64,000 nucleotides of DNA from Tenacibaculum soleae (lineage in GTDB: Bacteria > Bacteroidota > Bacteroidia > Flavobacteriales > Flavobacteriaceae), in the NCBI RefSeq assembly GCF_001693415.1, contig NZ_MAKX01000001.1, positions 1,382,047-1,446,046 of the forward strand. Direction: 5' to 3'. Both the position numbers and the translations under genes were made by a program. The notes under the pieces were generated by a model. That model did not search any database. It was not told where the DNA came from and saw only the letters and a program-made list of their open reading frames with translations. Position 1 is the first letter of the stretch. Every line of letters begins with the position of its first letter. Shown here one piece after another: positions 8,809 through 17,496 of this stretch.

Positions 8809-10776
8809 TTACCAAATTTTAAAGGTTATAGAATCATTTTCGTTATAACTTCTTGTAAAACCATGTTTTCTATTACCAACAATTATACTTTTTGTAAGCT
8901 TTTTTGTTTTTCCTTTAAAACCATCATTACAATCAACTTTTAAGGAGTATGTTTTTATCTTTCCGTTATCATAAAAGCTTGATTCTGAAAAATCAATATC
9001 AATATTTTTGCGGTCTTTAAACCAGCGAGCTAATTTTTTTAATTCGTTTCTGGTGGTTTCTTTTGTGATAATAAGTTCTGATTTCACCTCATTTATGGTG
9101 CTGTTAAACATAAAACTAATCTCATCATCGTTATCCGAATTCCAATTATTAGTATCGGTTTCATTAATAGAGCAATCAGTACATTCAAAACCTTTTGAGG
9201 TCATTTTGAAATAATGGTTAGCCATATCGCGGTCGTAAATATTATTTGTATTTTTAACATCGTCTAAAAATCTACGAGATGAATTTTCAAAATAAATTGT
9301 TGTTCCTTCTGGTATAAAAATAGTGGCTTTAACTTCTTCATCTTTCCAAATATTTTTATATTCACTTAAAAAGAAAGCATCAAAAACTATGGTGTTGTTA
9401 GCAGTTTTAAAATTATACAGAATCGCTTCAGCATTATTATTTGCATTATTTCGCTTTCTGCCTTCTGATGTTTTTTTAATTTCTATATAAGCGTTGTTAG
9501 TTTCGCTTTTACGAACGTCAATATTTATATCGTTTGAGTATTTTAACTCTTTATTGTTAATATAAACTGATATTGCATTATTTCTGTTACGTAAATTATG
9601 ATTATAATGAATGTTATCATCATTAACAACTCTAATTTTTAAAGGTTCTTCTTTAATATAGTTAATACTATGTTTGCTTACGTTTGTGCCGTTATACGCG
9701 TGTGTTGTTGCGTATTCGATACCTGAAAAAGCAACAGCTAATAAAGACACTAACCAAATTCCTAATAATGTTAAAATAGCAGCGGTGCTTAATTTTTTAA
9801 TATTAGGTGATAGTATTCGTAATCCTAAAATAAATAATACGATAAACGGAATTCCGATTAAAACAAATAATGCAGTAGATAATAGCCATTTAGGTAAAGT
9901 AGCATCGTAAAAAAATGGAGGATAATGCACGAAATCACTATCAACATTTAAAAACTCTAAACTACCTATTGAAAATATACCTAAAAGCAATGATATAATG
10001 GTAATACCAGCAATAAAAATTAATAGTATTCCCATAAATTTACCAAAAACTTTAAAAAGGGTTAGCAATATTTTACCCATAGTATCTATGAAATCTTGAA
10101 AACCCGATTTTGTTTGCGCTCGCATTTTTTCATAATCGGCACTCGAAATTTTCTCTGAAATTCCTGTTGCTCCATCTTTTATTTTTGTTGAAAAAGATTC
10201 AAACTCGTCACGAATTTTTTTTTCGATGTTATCAATATTTACAGCTTCACCTTCCATTTGTAATTTTTCAGAAGTTGTTATTGCTTCAGGTAATAGCACC
10301 CATAAAATAACATAAGCTAAAGGAGAAAATCCAGAAGCAACTAAAACGATAAAAGCAATGCGAATCCAAATAACATCAATATTAAAATAATGTGCAATAC
10401 CAGCACAAACACCACCTAAAAATTTATCATCTCCATCTCTAAATAATTTTTTTGAAGATTGGTTTCTTTTTCGGTTTTTATATGAGGTTTCTTCATTGTA
10501 TGAGCCTTCAGCTTCAGCATAATCTTCTGGTTGACCCATTATAGTGATAACCTCTTCAATGTCGTTTTCATTTATTACTTGACGAGCATCGGTAATACGT
10601 TCAGATAAAAGTTCGCTAATGCGTGCTTCGATATCTGAAATAATTTCATCCTTTCCTTGCGGATCATCACTTAAAGAACGCCCAATGGCTTCTAAATAAC
10701 GTTTTAATTTTTGATAAGCAATTTCATCTATATGAAAGAAGAATCCACCTAAGTTTATATTTATTGTCTTATTCAT
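8809..10776 (-). CDS. PspC-domain membrane protein
   Basis: Phage-shock-protein C family protein of 655 residues, predicted in the inner membrane and linked to envelope stress. An N-terminal regulatory part (1-95, MNKTININLGG then IIMGQPEDYAEAEG) precedes the PspC domain (about 107-170, KKLFRDGDDKFLGGVCAGIA, LWVLLPEA). Three or four further hydrophobic segments follow (about 235-350). The C-terminal 290 residues are soluble and beta-rich, as in Bacteroidota PspC proteins with a DUF4097-like tail. It overlaps padR by 8 bases and is probably repressed by it. Confidence 0.88.
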   Translation of the reverse strand: MNKTININLGGFFFHIDEIAYQKLKRYLEAIGRSLSDDPQGKDEIISDIEARISELLSERITDARQVINENDIEEVITIMGQPEDYAEAEGSYNEETSYKNRKRNQSSKKLFRDGDDKFLGGVCAGIAHYFNIDVIWIRIAFIVLVASGFSPLAYVILWVLLPEAITTSEKLQMEGEAVNIDNIEKKIRDEFESFSTKIKDGATGISEKISSADYEKMRAQTKSGFQDFIDTMGKILLTLFKVFGKFMGILLIFIAGITIISLLLGIFSIGSLEFLNVDSDFVHYPPFFYDATLPKWLLSTALFVLIGIPFIVLFILGLRILSPNIKKLSTAAILTLLGIWLVSLLAVAFSGIEYATTHAYNGTNVSKHSINYIKEEPLKIRVVNDDNIHYNHNLRNRNNAISVYINNKELKYSNDINIDVRKSETNNAYIEIKKTSEGRKRNNANNNAEAILYNFKTANNTIVFDAFFLSEYKNIWKDEEVKATIFIPEGTTIYFENSSRRFLDDVKNTNNIYDRDMANHYFKMTSKGFECTDCSINETDTNNWNSDNDDEISFMFNSTINEVKSELIITKETTRNELKKLARWFKDRKNIDIDFSESSFYDNGKIKTYSLKVDCNDGFKGKTKKLTKSIIVGNRKHGFTRSYNENDSITFKIW

Positions 10777-11113
10777 TGTTAGTTGATTTTGTACTTGTTA
10801 CTAGGTTTACTGCGTTTACTAAATTACTCCAGGTTTTGTTTAATTCTTTTAAAAACATTCCGCCATTTTCTGTTAAAACGTAATATTTTCTTGGAGGTCC
10901 AGAGGTTGATTCTTCCCATCTATAGCTTAGTAATCCTGCATTTTTTAAGCGGGTTAGTAGCGGATAAATAGTTCCTTCAACCACAATCATTTCTGCACTT
11001 TTTAATGTTGAAAGTATTTCAGAAGTGTATGCATCATTATTTTGTAAAATTGATAAAATGCAGTATTCTAAAACTCCTTTTCGCATTTGTGCTTTGGTGT
11101 TTTCTATCTTCAT
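10769..11113 (-). CDS. PadR-family transcriptional regulator
   Basis: A 114-residue winged-helix protein: MRKGVLEYCILSILQNNDAYTSEI (helices 1-2), VVEGTIYPLLTRLKNAGLL (recognition helix), then the wing YRWEESTSGPPRKYYVLTENG and a short dimerisation helix. Its length and motifs are those of small PadR proteins that repress neighbouring membrane or stress genes. It overlaps pspC and lies 18 bases after the DUF4870 gene, forming one operon. An inverted repeat flanks the operon promoter at 11580-11637 and is the likely operator. Confidence 0.9.
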   Translation of the reverse strand: MKIENTKAQMRKGVLEYCILSILQNNDAYTSEILSTLKSAEMIVVEGTIYPLLTRLKNAGLLSYRWEESTSGPPRKYYVLTENGGMFLKELNKTWSNLVNAVNLVTSTKSTNNE

Positions 11114-11131
11114 ATAATGCGGTTTATGAGG

Positions 11132-11560
11132 TTATTTTATAAAATTAATTGTAAAAGGATATTTATATTCTTCTCCTTTATTGGCTTTCATTGCTGCGAT
11201 AATGATTAAGGCTATTTTAATAAGTGAAACAATACTTACTAAAGAAGCAATACCAATAAAACCAAAGAGGCCATTGTATGAATGATGTCCTCCAAAGTCA
11301 ATATCTATTCCGTTAAAAATATCTAAAAAACTTCCGAAAAAGAATGAGAAGAATGAAGCACTTAAAATAAAAATATACAATCCAAAACTGATGTTAAAGT
11401 TTACAGCTTCTTTTCCATGCTCATCTAAAAAATTGCTTTTATCTTTTAAAGTTTGCCATAAAACTAAAGGAGTTATAATACTACCTAATGGAAATAAATA
11501 TCCTGCGAATGCAGATATATGTATTAAAAAAGCGTTGGTGTTTTCTTTGTTTTGTTGCAT
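11132..11560 (-). CDS. DUF4870 membrane protein
   Basis: A 142-residue protein with about three membrane segments: AFAGYLFPLGSIITPLVLW (15-33), a second hydrophobic stretch at about 56-80, and SIVSLIKIALIIIAAMKANK near the end. The motif DEHGKEAVNFNISF is diagnostic for DUF4870. Its function is unknown; in Bacteroidota and Firmicutes it often accompanies PspC and PadR genes, as here. It is the first gene of the operon and lies directly behind the predicted PadR operator. Confidence 0.85.
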   Translation of the reverse strand: MQQNKENTNAFLIHISAFAGYLFPLGSIITPLVLWQTLKDKSNFLDEHGKEAVNFNISFGLYIFILSASFFSFFFGSFLDIFNGIDIDFGGHHSYNGLFGFIGIASLVSIVSLIKIALIIIAAMKANKGEEYKYPFTINFIK

Positions 11561-11579
11561 GGTTAAATATTTTATATAA

Positions 11580-11637
11580 TACTGTACTATGCAAATATAT
11601 GTCTTTTAAAAGGTATTATGCAATACATAGTACTGTA
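11580..11637 (-). promoter_or_regulatory. Promoter and likely PadR operator of the DUF4870-padR-pspC operon
   Basis: The minus strand has TATATTTG (11599-11592) and TTG (11623-11621) separated by 21 bases, a good Bacteroidota promoter. The arms TACTGTACTAT (11580-11590) and ATAGTACTGTA (11627-11637) form an inverted repeat matching at 10 of 11 positions and bracket both boxes. This is a natural place for autoregulation by the PadR protein. Confidence 0.6.
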
Positions 11638-11715
11638 ATTAACATTTCTTTAACATATTTTATTTTTGTGAAGTTTTATAAAAAAAGCTGTAAATTGCCC
11701 ATAAATACTGATAAA

Positions 11716-12171
11716 ATGAAGTTTACACCTCGAAAAATTAATTTTTTTACCTTATTTAAATTACCGTCTGCTTATATATGCGGAATTAAAGTAAAGTCGA
11801 TTACAGAAGAGAAATCGATGGTAACAGTAAAGCATAGATGGATTAATCAAAACCCTTTTAAGAGTATGTTTTGGGCAGTACAAGGTATGGCAGCAGAATT
11901 AACTACCGGCATTTTAGTAATGCAAGCTATTGATAGATCAAATAAAAAGGTATCAATGTTGGTTACAAATATGAATGCGACGTTTACTAAAAAAGCGACA
12001 GGTAGAATTGTATTTGTGTGTAATGATGGAATAGCGATAAAAGAAGCAATTCAAAAATCGGTAGTAACAGGCGAGGGACAAACTGTTCAGGTAACTTCTG
12101 AGGGCGTAAATGAAGACGGAATTTCTGTGTCTAAATTTGAATTTGAATGGAGTTTAAAAGTGAAAGCGTAA
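11716..12171 (+). CDS. DUF4442 protein, hot-dog fold
   Basis: Start chosen at ATG 11716 (151 residues), because the frame further upstream overlaps the operator region and has no family similarity. The protein carries a thioesterase-like hot-dog core: KVKSITEEKSMVTVKHRW, NPFKSMFWAVQGMAAELTTG, then VSMLVTNMNATFTKKATGRI. This matches DUF4442, a family related to thioesterases with no assigned substrate. A TATTTTTG box at 11661-11668 is a possible -7 element. Confidence 0.78.
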   Translation: MKFTPRKINFFTLFKLPSAYICGIKVKSITEEKSMVTVKHRWINQNPFKSMFWAVQGMAAELTTGILVMQAIDRSNKKVSMLVTNMNATFTKKATGRIVFVCNDGIAIKEAIQKSVVTGEGQTVQVTSEGVNEDGISVSKFEFEWSLKVKA

Positions 12172-12219
12172 CAAATGAGAGTTTTTAACGTCTAATTATT
12201 GAATATTAATAATTAAACT

Positions 12220-13020
12220 ATGAACGCACACGAAATAGATTACCGCATTTTTGGAGAGGAAATGCAATATGTAGAAATTGAATTAGACCCGCAGGAAGGA
12301 GTTGTTGCAGAAAGTGGAAGTTTTATGATGATGGATGCTGAGGTGAAAATGAATACTATTTTTGGCGATGGTTCTAATCAAGAAAAAGGGTTATTAGGTA
12401 AGATATTCTCGGCAGGAAAAAGAATTCTTACTGGAGAAAGTTTGTTTATGACTGTTTTTACAAATGATGGTCAGGGAAAAAAACAGGTTTCATTTGCTTC
12501 ACCATACCCCGGAAAAATAATTCCGATTGATTTATCAGAGTTTGGAGGAAAGTTTATTTGTCAGAAAGATGCCTTTTTGTGTGCTGCAAAAGGTGTGTCT
12601 ATAGGAATAGAGTTTTCTAAACGTTTAGGAAGAGGTTTGTTTGGTGGTGAAGGTTTTATAATGCAAAAGATGGAAGGTGATGGTATCGGTTTTGTGCATG
12701 CTGGCGGTACAATGGCAAAAAAAGTTTTGCAAGTAGGAGAGGTTTTAAAAGTTGATACAGGTTGTATTGTTGGTTTTACGCAAGATGTAGATTATGATAT
12801 TGAATTTGTGGGTGGAATTAAGAATACTATTTTTGGAGGAGAGGGCTTGTTTTTTGCAAAATTGCAAGGGCCAGGAACAGTTTATATTCAGTCTTTACCA
12901 TTTAGTAGGTTAGCAGGACGTGTATTAGCAATGGCACCACAAACAGGTAGAGGAGATAAAGGAGAGGGAAGTGTTTTAGGGGGCTTAGGTGATCTTTTAG
13001 ATGGAGATAATCGATTTTAA
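12220..13020 (+). CDS. TIGR00266/AIM24-family protein
   Basis: The 266 residues make up the typical AIM24 beta-rich fold: EIELDPQEGVVAESGSFMMM at the start, then FASPYPGKIIPIDL, GFVHAGGTMAKKVLQVGEV, GCIVGFTQDVDYDIEFVGG and FAKLQGPGTVYIQSLPFSRL. These are the conserved blocks of TIGR00266. Homologues occur in mitochondria (Aim24) and many bacteria, but the biochemical role is not established. Forty-eight bases separate it from the DUF4442 gene and a terminator follows, so the two may share a transcript. Confidence 0.88.
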   Translation: MNAHEIDYRIFGEEMQYVEIELDPQEGVVAESGSFMMMDAEVKMNTIFGDGSNQEKGLLGKIFSAGKRILTGESLFMTVFTNDGQGKKQVSFASPYPGKIIPIDLSEFGGKFICQKDAFLCAAKGVSIGIEFSKRLGRGLFGGEGFIMQKMEGDGIGFVHAGGTMAKKVLQVGEVLKVDTGCIVGFTQDVDYDIEFVGGIKNTIFGGEGLFFAKLQGPGTVYIQSLPFSRLAGRVLAMAPQTGRGDKGEGSVLGGLGDLLDGDNRF

Positions 13021-13040
13021 ATTAAGTTAGTTATATGAAA

Positions 13041-13070
13041 ACAAAAAACCGCCTATTGGCGGTTTTTTGT
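13041..13070. terminator. Bidirectional intrinsic terminator
   Basis: An 11-bp stem (AAAAAACCGCC 13043-13053 with GGCGGTTTTTT 13058-13068) and TATT loop separate the convergent TIGR00266 and TlpA-like genes. Confidence 0.92.
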
Positions 13071-13077
13071 TTTCAAA

Positions 13078-14463
13078 TTAGATATTTAATTTGTCAAAAA
13101 TGTTTATTAATTTTTCACCTTGAGATGGTGCTGGTGCATTAGGGTTTACGATGTTTCCATCAGGATCGATGATTATGAATTTAGGTAATCCTTTTATTAA
13201 GAATTTTTTGGCCCATTCTAATTCAGATTGTTTTTTACCACTAAATAATTGTATTCCTGTCATTTCACGGTCAACAATTGTTTGCTTCCACTTTTCATGT
13301 TGACTTTTATCATCAACACTAATACTAACAAACTCTATGTTCTTTCCGTGATACTCTTCTTCTAGTTTTTTTAATAGAGGAATTTCTCTTTTACAGAAAC
13401 CACACCAAGTAGCCCAAACATCAATGTATAGATATTTTCCTTTACCTAATAGGTCATCTAGAGAAGTTGTTCCGCCAGCATAATTTTCAAAATCTTTAAA
13501 TTTAGGAGCGGGTTGCCCTTTAGCTGTTGTTTTTAAAATGTTATAAGTTTTAGATATTTTTTCTTTGTGGATTTTATCGGTAGAGTATTCCATAAACTTG
13601 TTATAAAACTCTTTTAAATTGTATGTAAGGGTTATACCATCTTTAGCGTTTTTGTATAATAAATCATTCTTAGCTATGGTGTCTTTAACTTTTGTTTGAA
13701 CAGTTTCTAAATAAGATAAAAAACGATCACCTCCGTCTTTAGCTTTTTCCCTAGCAATAAGATCTAATTGAGTTTCTAATATTTTGCGATAAGAATATGA
13801 ATTTACATAATCAGTACTGCTGCTATAATTAAAGTTTTCAAGAGGGTCAGGAAAGTCTTCAGAAACAGTAAAATCCTGTTCTTCGTTTAAATATCTATAA
13901 TAATCTTGATAATTACTTAAGTTTCTTAAATATTCATATTCAATGTTCTTTACTTCTTTTTTTAAGAATTCAGAAGGTAAATTATTAGCGATTGATAACT
14001 CGGTTAAGGCGCCTTTATATTCTTCCATTTTATCTAAAAAAGCTTCTTCTTCTAAAGAGAAGAAATTCTTTGCGTTTACTAAAATTTCAGAAAATTTTTC
14101 CTTTTTTTGAATGAAATAACGATTAATGTTAGCGTTGGTTCCTTTGAACTCAAATTCATTTAATTTTTTATAATCTCCTGTTATTTTTGTGTCGACAGTG
14201 TCAGAAAGATATAGACTAATAGGTTTTTTATTTAAAGATAAAGTATAGTATCCTCTTTCTTTAATTCTAATGGTGTCTGAAAATGTCCCTGTTTTTTTAT
14301 CAAATTTTATTTTTTTATCGAAATTAAAACCAGTTAAGGTCACGTCTCTCTTTTTAAAATTTTCAATTTTTCCTGATAAAATTAGATAATCTTTTACAGG
14401 TTTTTCTTCTTTACATGAAGTAATAGTTAGTCCTATAAGGGCAAAATATATTAATTTTTTCAT
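13078..14463 (-). CDS. TlpA-like thiol-disulfide oxidoreductase lipoprotein
   Basis: A 461-residue lipoprotein with lipobox LTITSC (Cys 17), so probably anchored in an envelope membrane and facing the periplasm. Residues 25-110 resemble the DUF4369 beta domain often fused to thioredoxins in Bacteroidota, followed by a helical middle section. The C-terminal 140 residues are a thioredoxin fold with the CxxC motif WATWCGFCKREIP. The family reduces or isomerises disulfides in exported proteins; the substrate here is unknown. The gene is flanked by terminator hairpins and looks monocistronic. Confidence 0.88.
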   Translation of the reverse strand: MKKLIYFALIGLTITSCKEEKPVKDYLILSGKIENFKKRDVTLTGFNFDKKIKFDKKTGTFSDTIRIKERGYYTLSLNKKPISLYLSDTVDTKITGDYKKLNEFEFKGTNANINRYFIQKKEKFSEILVNAKNFFSLEEEAFLDKMEEYKGALTELSIANNLPSEFLKKEVKNIEYEYLRNLSNYQDYYRYLNEEQDFTVSEDFPDPLENFNYSSSTDYVNSYSYRKILETQLDLIAREKAKDGGDRFLSYLETVQTKVKDTIAKNDLLYKNAKDGITLTYNLKEFYNKFMEYSTDKIHKEKISKTYNILKTTAKGQPAPKFKDFENYAGGTTSLDDLLGKGKYLYIDVWATWCGFCKREIPLLKKLEEEYHGKNIEFVSISVDDKSQHEKWKQTIVDREMTGIQLFSGKKQSELEWAKKFLIKGLPKFIIIDPDGNIVNPNAPAPSQGEKLINIFDKLNI

Positions 14464-14596
14464 GGTTTGTTGTTTAGTTAAATAAGGGATTAAGGCGCCG
14501 AAGTTACTTTTTTTAGCTTTTTTATCAAAGAAATTGACAAAATATTTAATAGAATATCAATTATTTTAGCTTTTATTTTTTTATGAATTAACAGTT

Positions 14597-14628
14597 AAGT
14601 TCCTAAATAAATGCATTTAGGAACTTTT
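14597..14628. terminator. Hairpin between the TlpA-like gene and clpC
   Basis: A perfect 12-bp stem (AAGTTCCTAAAT 14597-14608 with ATTTAGGAACTT 14615-14626) lies downstream of clpC. The U tract is short on the plus strand and poor on the minus strand, so it may act mainly as a 3'-end stabiliser. Confidence 0.55.
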
Positions 14629-14639
14629 AAAAACTGTAA

Positions 14640-17189
14640 TTATTCTATTTCGGTACGTGACTCTTCAGGTTTGTCCCCTTTTTTTATCTTTATAATGAGT
14701 TTATTGCTTTTCTCGTCTAAATTCATTGAGATTGTGTCTCCTTCGTCTAACTTTGAATTTACAATTTCTTCAGCTAAAGCATCTTCAATATACTTTTGAA
14801 TAGCTCTTTTTAAAGGCCTTGCTCCGTATTTTTTATCAAAACCTTTGTTTGCTATATAGTCTTTAGCTTTTTCACTCAAAATTAATTTATAACCTAAATC
14901 GGCAATGCGACTTAAAAGTTTTTCTAACTCGATATCTATAATTTTATGAATATCTTCTCTTTCTAATGAGTTGAAAATGATAACGTCATCGATACGATTT
15001 AAAAACTCAGGAGCAAATGACTTTTTTAATGCGCCTTCAATGATACTTTTTGCATGTGCATCTTCTTGTTCTTTTTTCGATGAGGTACCAAAACCAACTC
15101 CGGCACCAAACTCTTTTACTTTACGAGCACCTATGTTAGATGTCATTATAATAATGGTATTTCTAAAGTCTATTTTTCTACCAAGACTGTCAGTTATATG
15201 TCCGTCATCTAAAACTTGTAAAAGCATGTTAAAAACATCTGGATGTGCTTTTTCAATTTCATCTAAAAGAATTACAGAGTACGGTTTTCTTCTAACTTTT
15301 TCGGTTAATTGCCCACCTTCTTCATAACCTACATATCCTGGAGGTGCTCCGATTAAACGAGAAATGGCAAATTTTTCCATATACTCACTCATATCGATTC
15401 TAATTAAAGAGTCGCTAGAGTCAAATAATTCACGAGCCAGTACTTTTGCTAGTTGAGTCTTTCCAACTCCGGTAGATCCTAAGAAAATAAAAGAACCAAT
15501 CGGTTTGTTTGGGTCTTTTAGCCCTACACGATTTCGTTGAATAGCTTTTACGACTTTAGTTACAGCTTCGTCTTGTCCAATAACTTTACCTTTTATCATG
15601 CTAGGTAAGTCTGCCAAACGATTACTTTCAGCCTCGGCAACTCTGTTAACAGGGATTCCTGTCATCATAGAAACTACCTCGGCTACGTTATCTTCGGTAA
15701 CAATTTCTCGGTTTAATTTAGCGTCTTCTTCCCATTGATTTTGTGCTGAGTCTAAAGCTGTTTCAATATTTTTTTCATCATCACGAAGTTTTGCAGCTTC
15801 TTCATATTTTTGTCCGCTTACAGCTTTTGTTTTTTGTTCGCGAATTCCTTCAAGCTTAGCTTCTAATTCTAAAATTTGTTGCGGAACAACAATATTGGTA
15901 ATATGAATTCTAGATCCAGCTTCATCTAAAGCATCAATAGCTTTGTCTGGTAAAAAACGATCTGTCATATAACGATTTGTTAATTTTACACAAGCGTCAA
16001 TAGCTTCGTCGGTGAATGATACCTGATGATGCGCTTCGTATTTACCTTTAATATTATGTAAAATTTGAACAGTTTCTTCAACTGTTGTAGGTTCAACAAT
16101 CACTTTTTGAAAACGACGTTCTAAAGCGCCGTCTTTTTCGATGTTGGTTCTAAATTCATCTAAAGTAGTGGCTCCGATACATTGAATTTCGCCACGAGCT
16201 AGGGCTGGTTTTAACATGTTAGAGGCGTCTAAAGACCCTGTGGCACCACCAGCGCCAACAATGGTGTGAATTTCATCAATAAACAGAATAATGTCGTCAT
16301 TCTTTTCTAGTTCATTCATTAAGGCTTTCATGCGCTCTTCAAATTGACCTCTATATTTTGTTCCAGCAACTAAGCTTGCTAAATCTAGCGAAACAATTCT
16401 TTTGTCGAATAATATTCGCGATACTTTTCTTTCAACAATCCGTAAAGCTAAACCTTCTGCAATGGCAGATTTACCAACACCAGGTTCACCAATTAACATT
16501 GGGTTGTTTTTTTTTCTTCTACTTAAAATTTGTGAAACGCGTTCAATTTCTTTGATTCTTCCTACTACTGGATCTAACTTTCCGGTGGTAGCAAGTAATG
16601 TTAAGTCGCGCCCAAAATTATCTAAAACAGGAGTTTTGGATTTTTTAGCTTGTTTTCCTTTTGGATTTTGTTGTCCATAAGGATTTGATTTTTCTTCGCT
16701 AAAAGCGTCGTCAGAAGGGGTTTCTGCAGATGGAGAAAGAAAAGTATCATCTACATGTAACTGTTTGTATAATGCTTTTGCTTGTTCATAGTCTACATCA
16801 TATTTTTGAAGCATTTTTGTGCTGGGATCGTTTTCGTTACGCAAAATACATAATAATAAATGTGCTGTGTCTATAGCGTTACTTTGATATAATTTAGCTT
16901 CTAAAAAAGTAGTTTTTATCGCTTTTTCAGCTTGTCTAGTAAGGTGCAGGCTCTTTTTTTCGACGCTTGCTATTGATGGTGAAGTCGGATTTAATTTTTC
17001 CAATTTATTGCGCATCAAATTTAAATCTACATCAAACGTAGTTAATATTTCGATGGCTTTTCCGTCTCCTTTTCTTATCAAACCTAATAATAGATGTTCT
17101 GTTCCAATAAAATCATGCCCTAGTCGCAAGGCTTCTTCTTTACTGAAAGTGATTACATCTCTAACTTGTGGTGAAAAATTATCGTCCAT
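14640..17189 (-). CDS. clpC: ATP-dependent Clp protease ATP-binding subunit ClpC
   Basis: Hsp100 unfoldase that feeds substrates to ClpP. The 849 residues show the full class-I layout. There is an N-domain with two repeats (about 1-145, EALRLGHDFIGTEHLLLGL). AAA1 has Walker A GEPGVGKS (234-241) and Walker B VILFIDEIH-type sequence. The middle coiled-coil has a UVR-like motif (YEEAAKLRDDEK). AAA2 has Walker A GSTGVGKT and sensor GNIGA-like TSNIGARKV. A ClpB-type long middle domain is absent, which favours ClpC. It is transcribed divergently from gyrA, with a 307-base gap between them. Confidence 0.95.
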   Translation of the reverse strand: MDDNFSPQVRDVITFSKEEALRLGHDFIGTEHLLLGLIRKGDGKAIEILTTFDVDLNLMRNKLEKLNPTSPSIASVEKKSLHLTRQAEKAIKTTFLEAKLYQSNAIDTAHLLLCILRNENDPSTKMLQKYDVDYEQAKALYKQLHVDDTFLSPSAETPSDDAFSEEKSNPYGQQNPKGKQAKKSKTPVLDNFGRDLTLLATTGKLDPVVGRIKEIERVSQILSRRKKNNPMLIGEPGVGKSAIAEGLALRIVERKVSRILFDKRIVSLDLASLVAGTKYRGQFEERMKALMNELEKNDDIILFIDEIHTIVGAGGATGSLDASNMLKPALARGEIQCIGATTLDEFRTNIEKDGALERRFQKVIVEPTTVEETVQILHNIKGKYEAHHQVSFTDEAIDACVKLTNRYMTDRFLPDKAIDALDEAGSRIHITNIVVPQQILELEAKLEGIREQKTKAVSGQKYEEAAKLRDDEKNIETALDSAQNQWEEDAKLNREIVTEDNVAEVVSMMTGIPVNRVAEAESNRLADLPSMIKGKVIGQDEAVTKVVKAIQRNRVGLKDPNKPIGSFIFLGSTGVGKTQLAKVLARELFDSSDSLIRIDMSEYMEKFAISRLIGAPPGYVGYEEGGQLTEKVRRKPYSVILLDEIEKAHPDVFNMLLQVLDDGHITDSLGRKIDFRNTIIIMTSNIGARKVKEFGAGVGFGTSSKKEQEDAHAKSIIEGALKKSFAPEFLNRIDDVIIFNSLEREDIHKIIDIELEKLLSRIADLGYKLILSEKAKDYIANKGFDKKYGARPLKRAIQKYIEDALAEEIVNSKLDEGDTISMNLDEKSNKLIIKIKKGDKPEESRTEIE

Positions 17190-17496
17190 AAATTTAATTT
17201 GTATAAATGTAAAGTTAGTAAGTTTTTTTATAAAAAATTACAAAAAAGATGCCAATAGTTTTAAGTAGACATAATGGCAAGATGAAGATATAAAATTTAT
17301 GTTTAAAAAATGTTAAAATTGTTGATAAGTATGATTAAAACAGTAAGTTTATTTTTTGTGTAAAAGAAGTCATTATATTATCTTGCAATGTTTTAAGAAG
17401 TACAGCTAATATAAGTGTATTTTAGAAGTGAGTTTTATCAAGTGTAAGATTCACTTTTTTAACGAAAATGAGAATTAATATTTTAAAAAAACATAT
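17190..17496. promoter_or_regulatory. Divergent clpC/gyrA intergenic region
   Basis: This AT-rich, 307-base stretch must hold promoters for both clpC (minus) and gyrA (plus). I see only degenerate matches to TAnnTTTG, such as TATCTTG near 17380 for gyrA. There is no hairpin, repeat or additional ORF that I can support. Confidence 0.4.
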
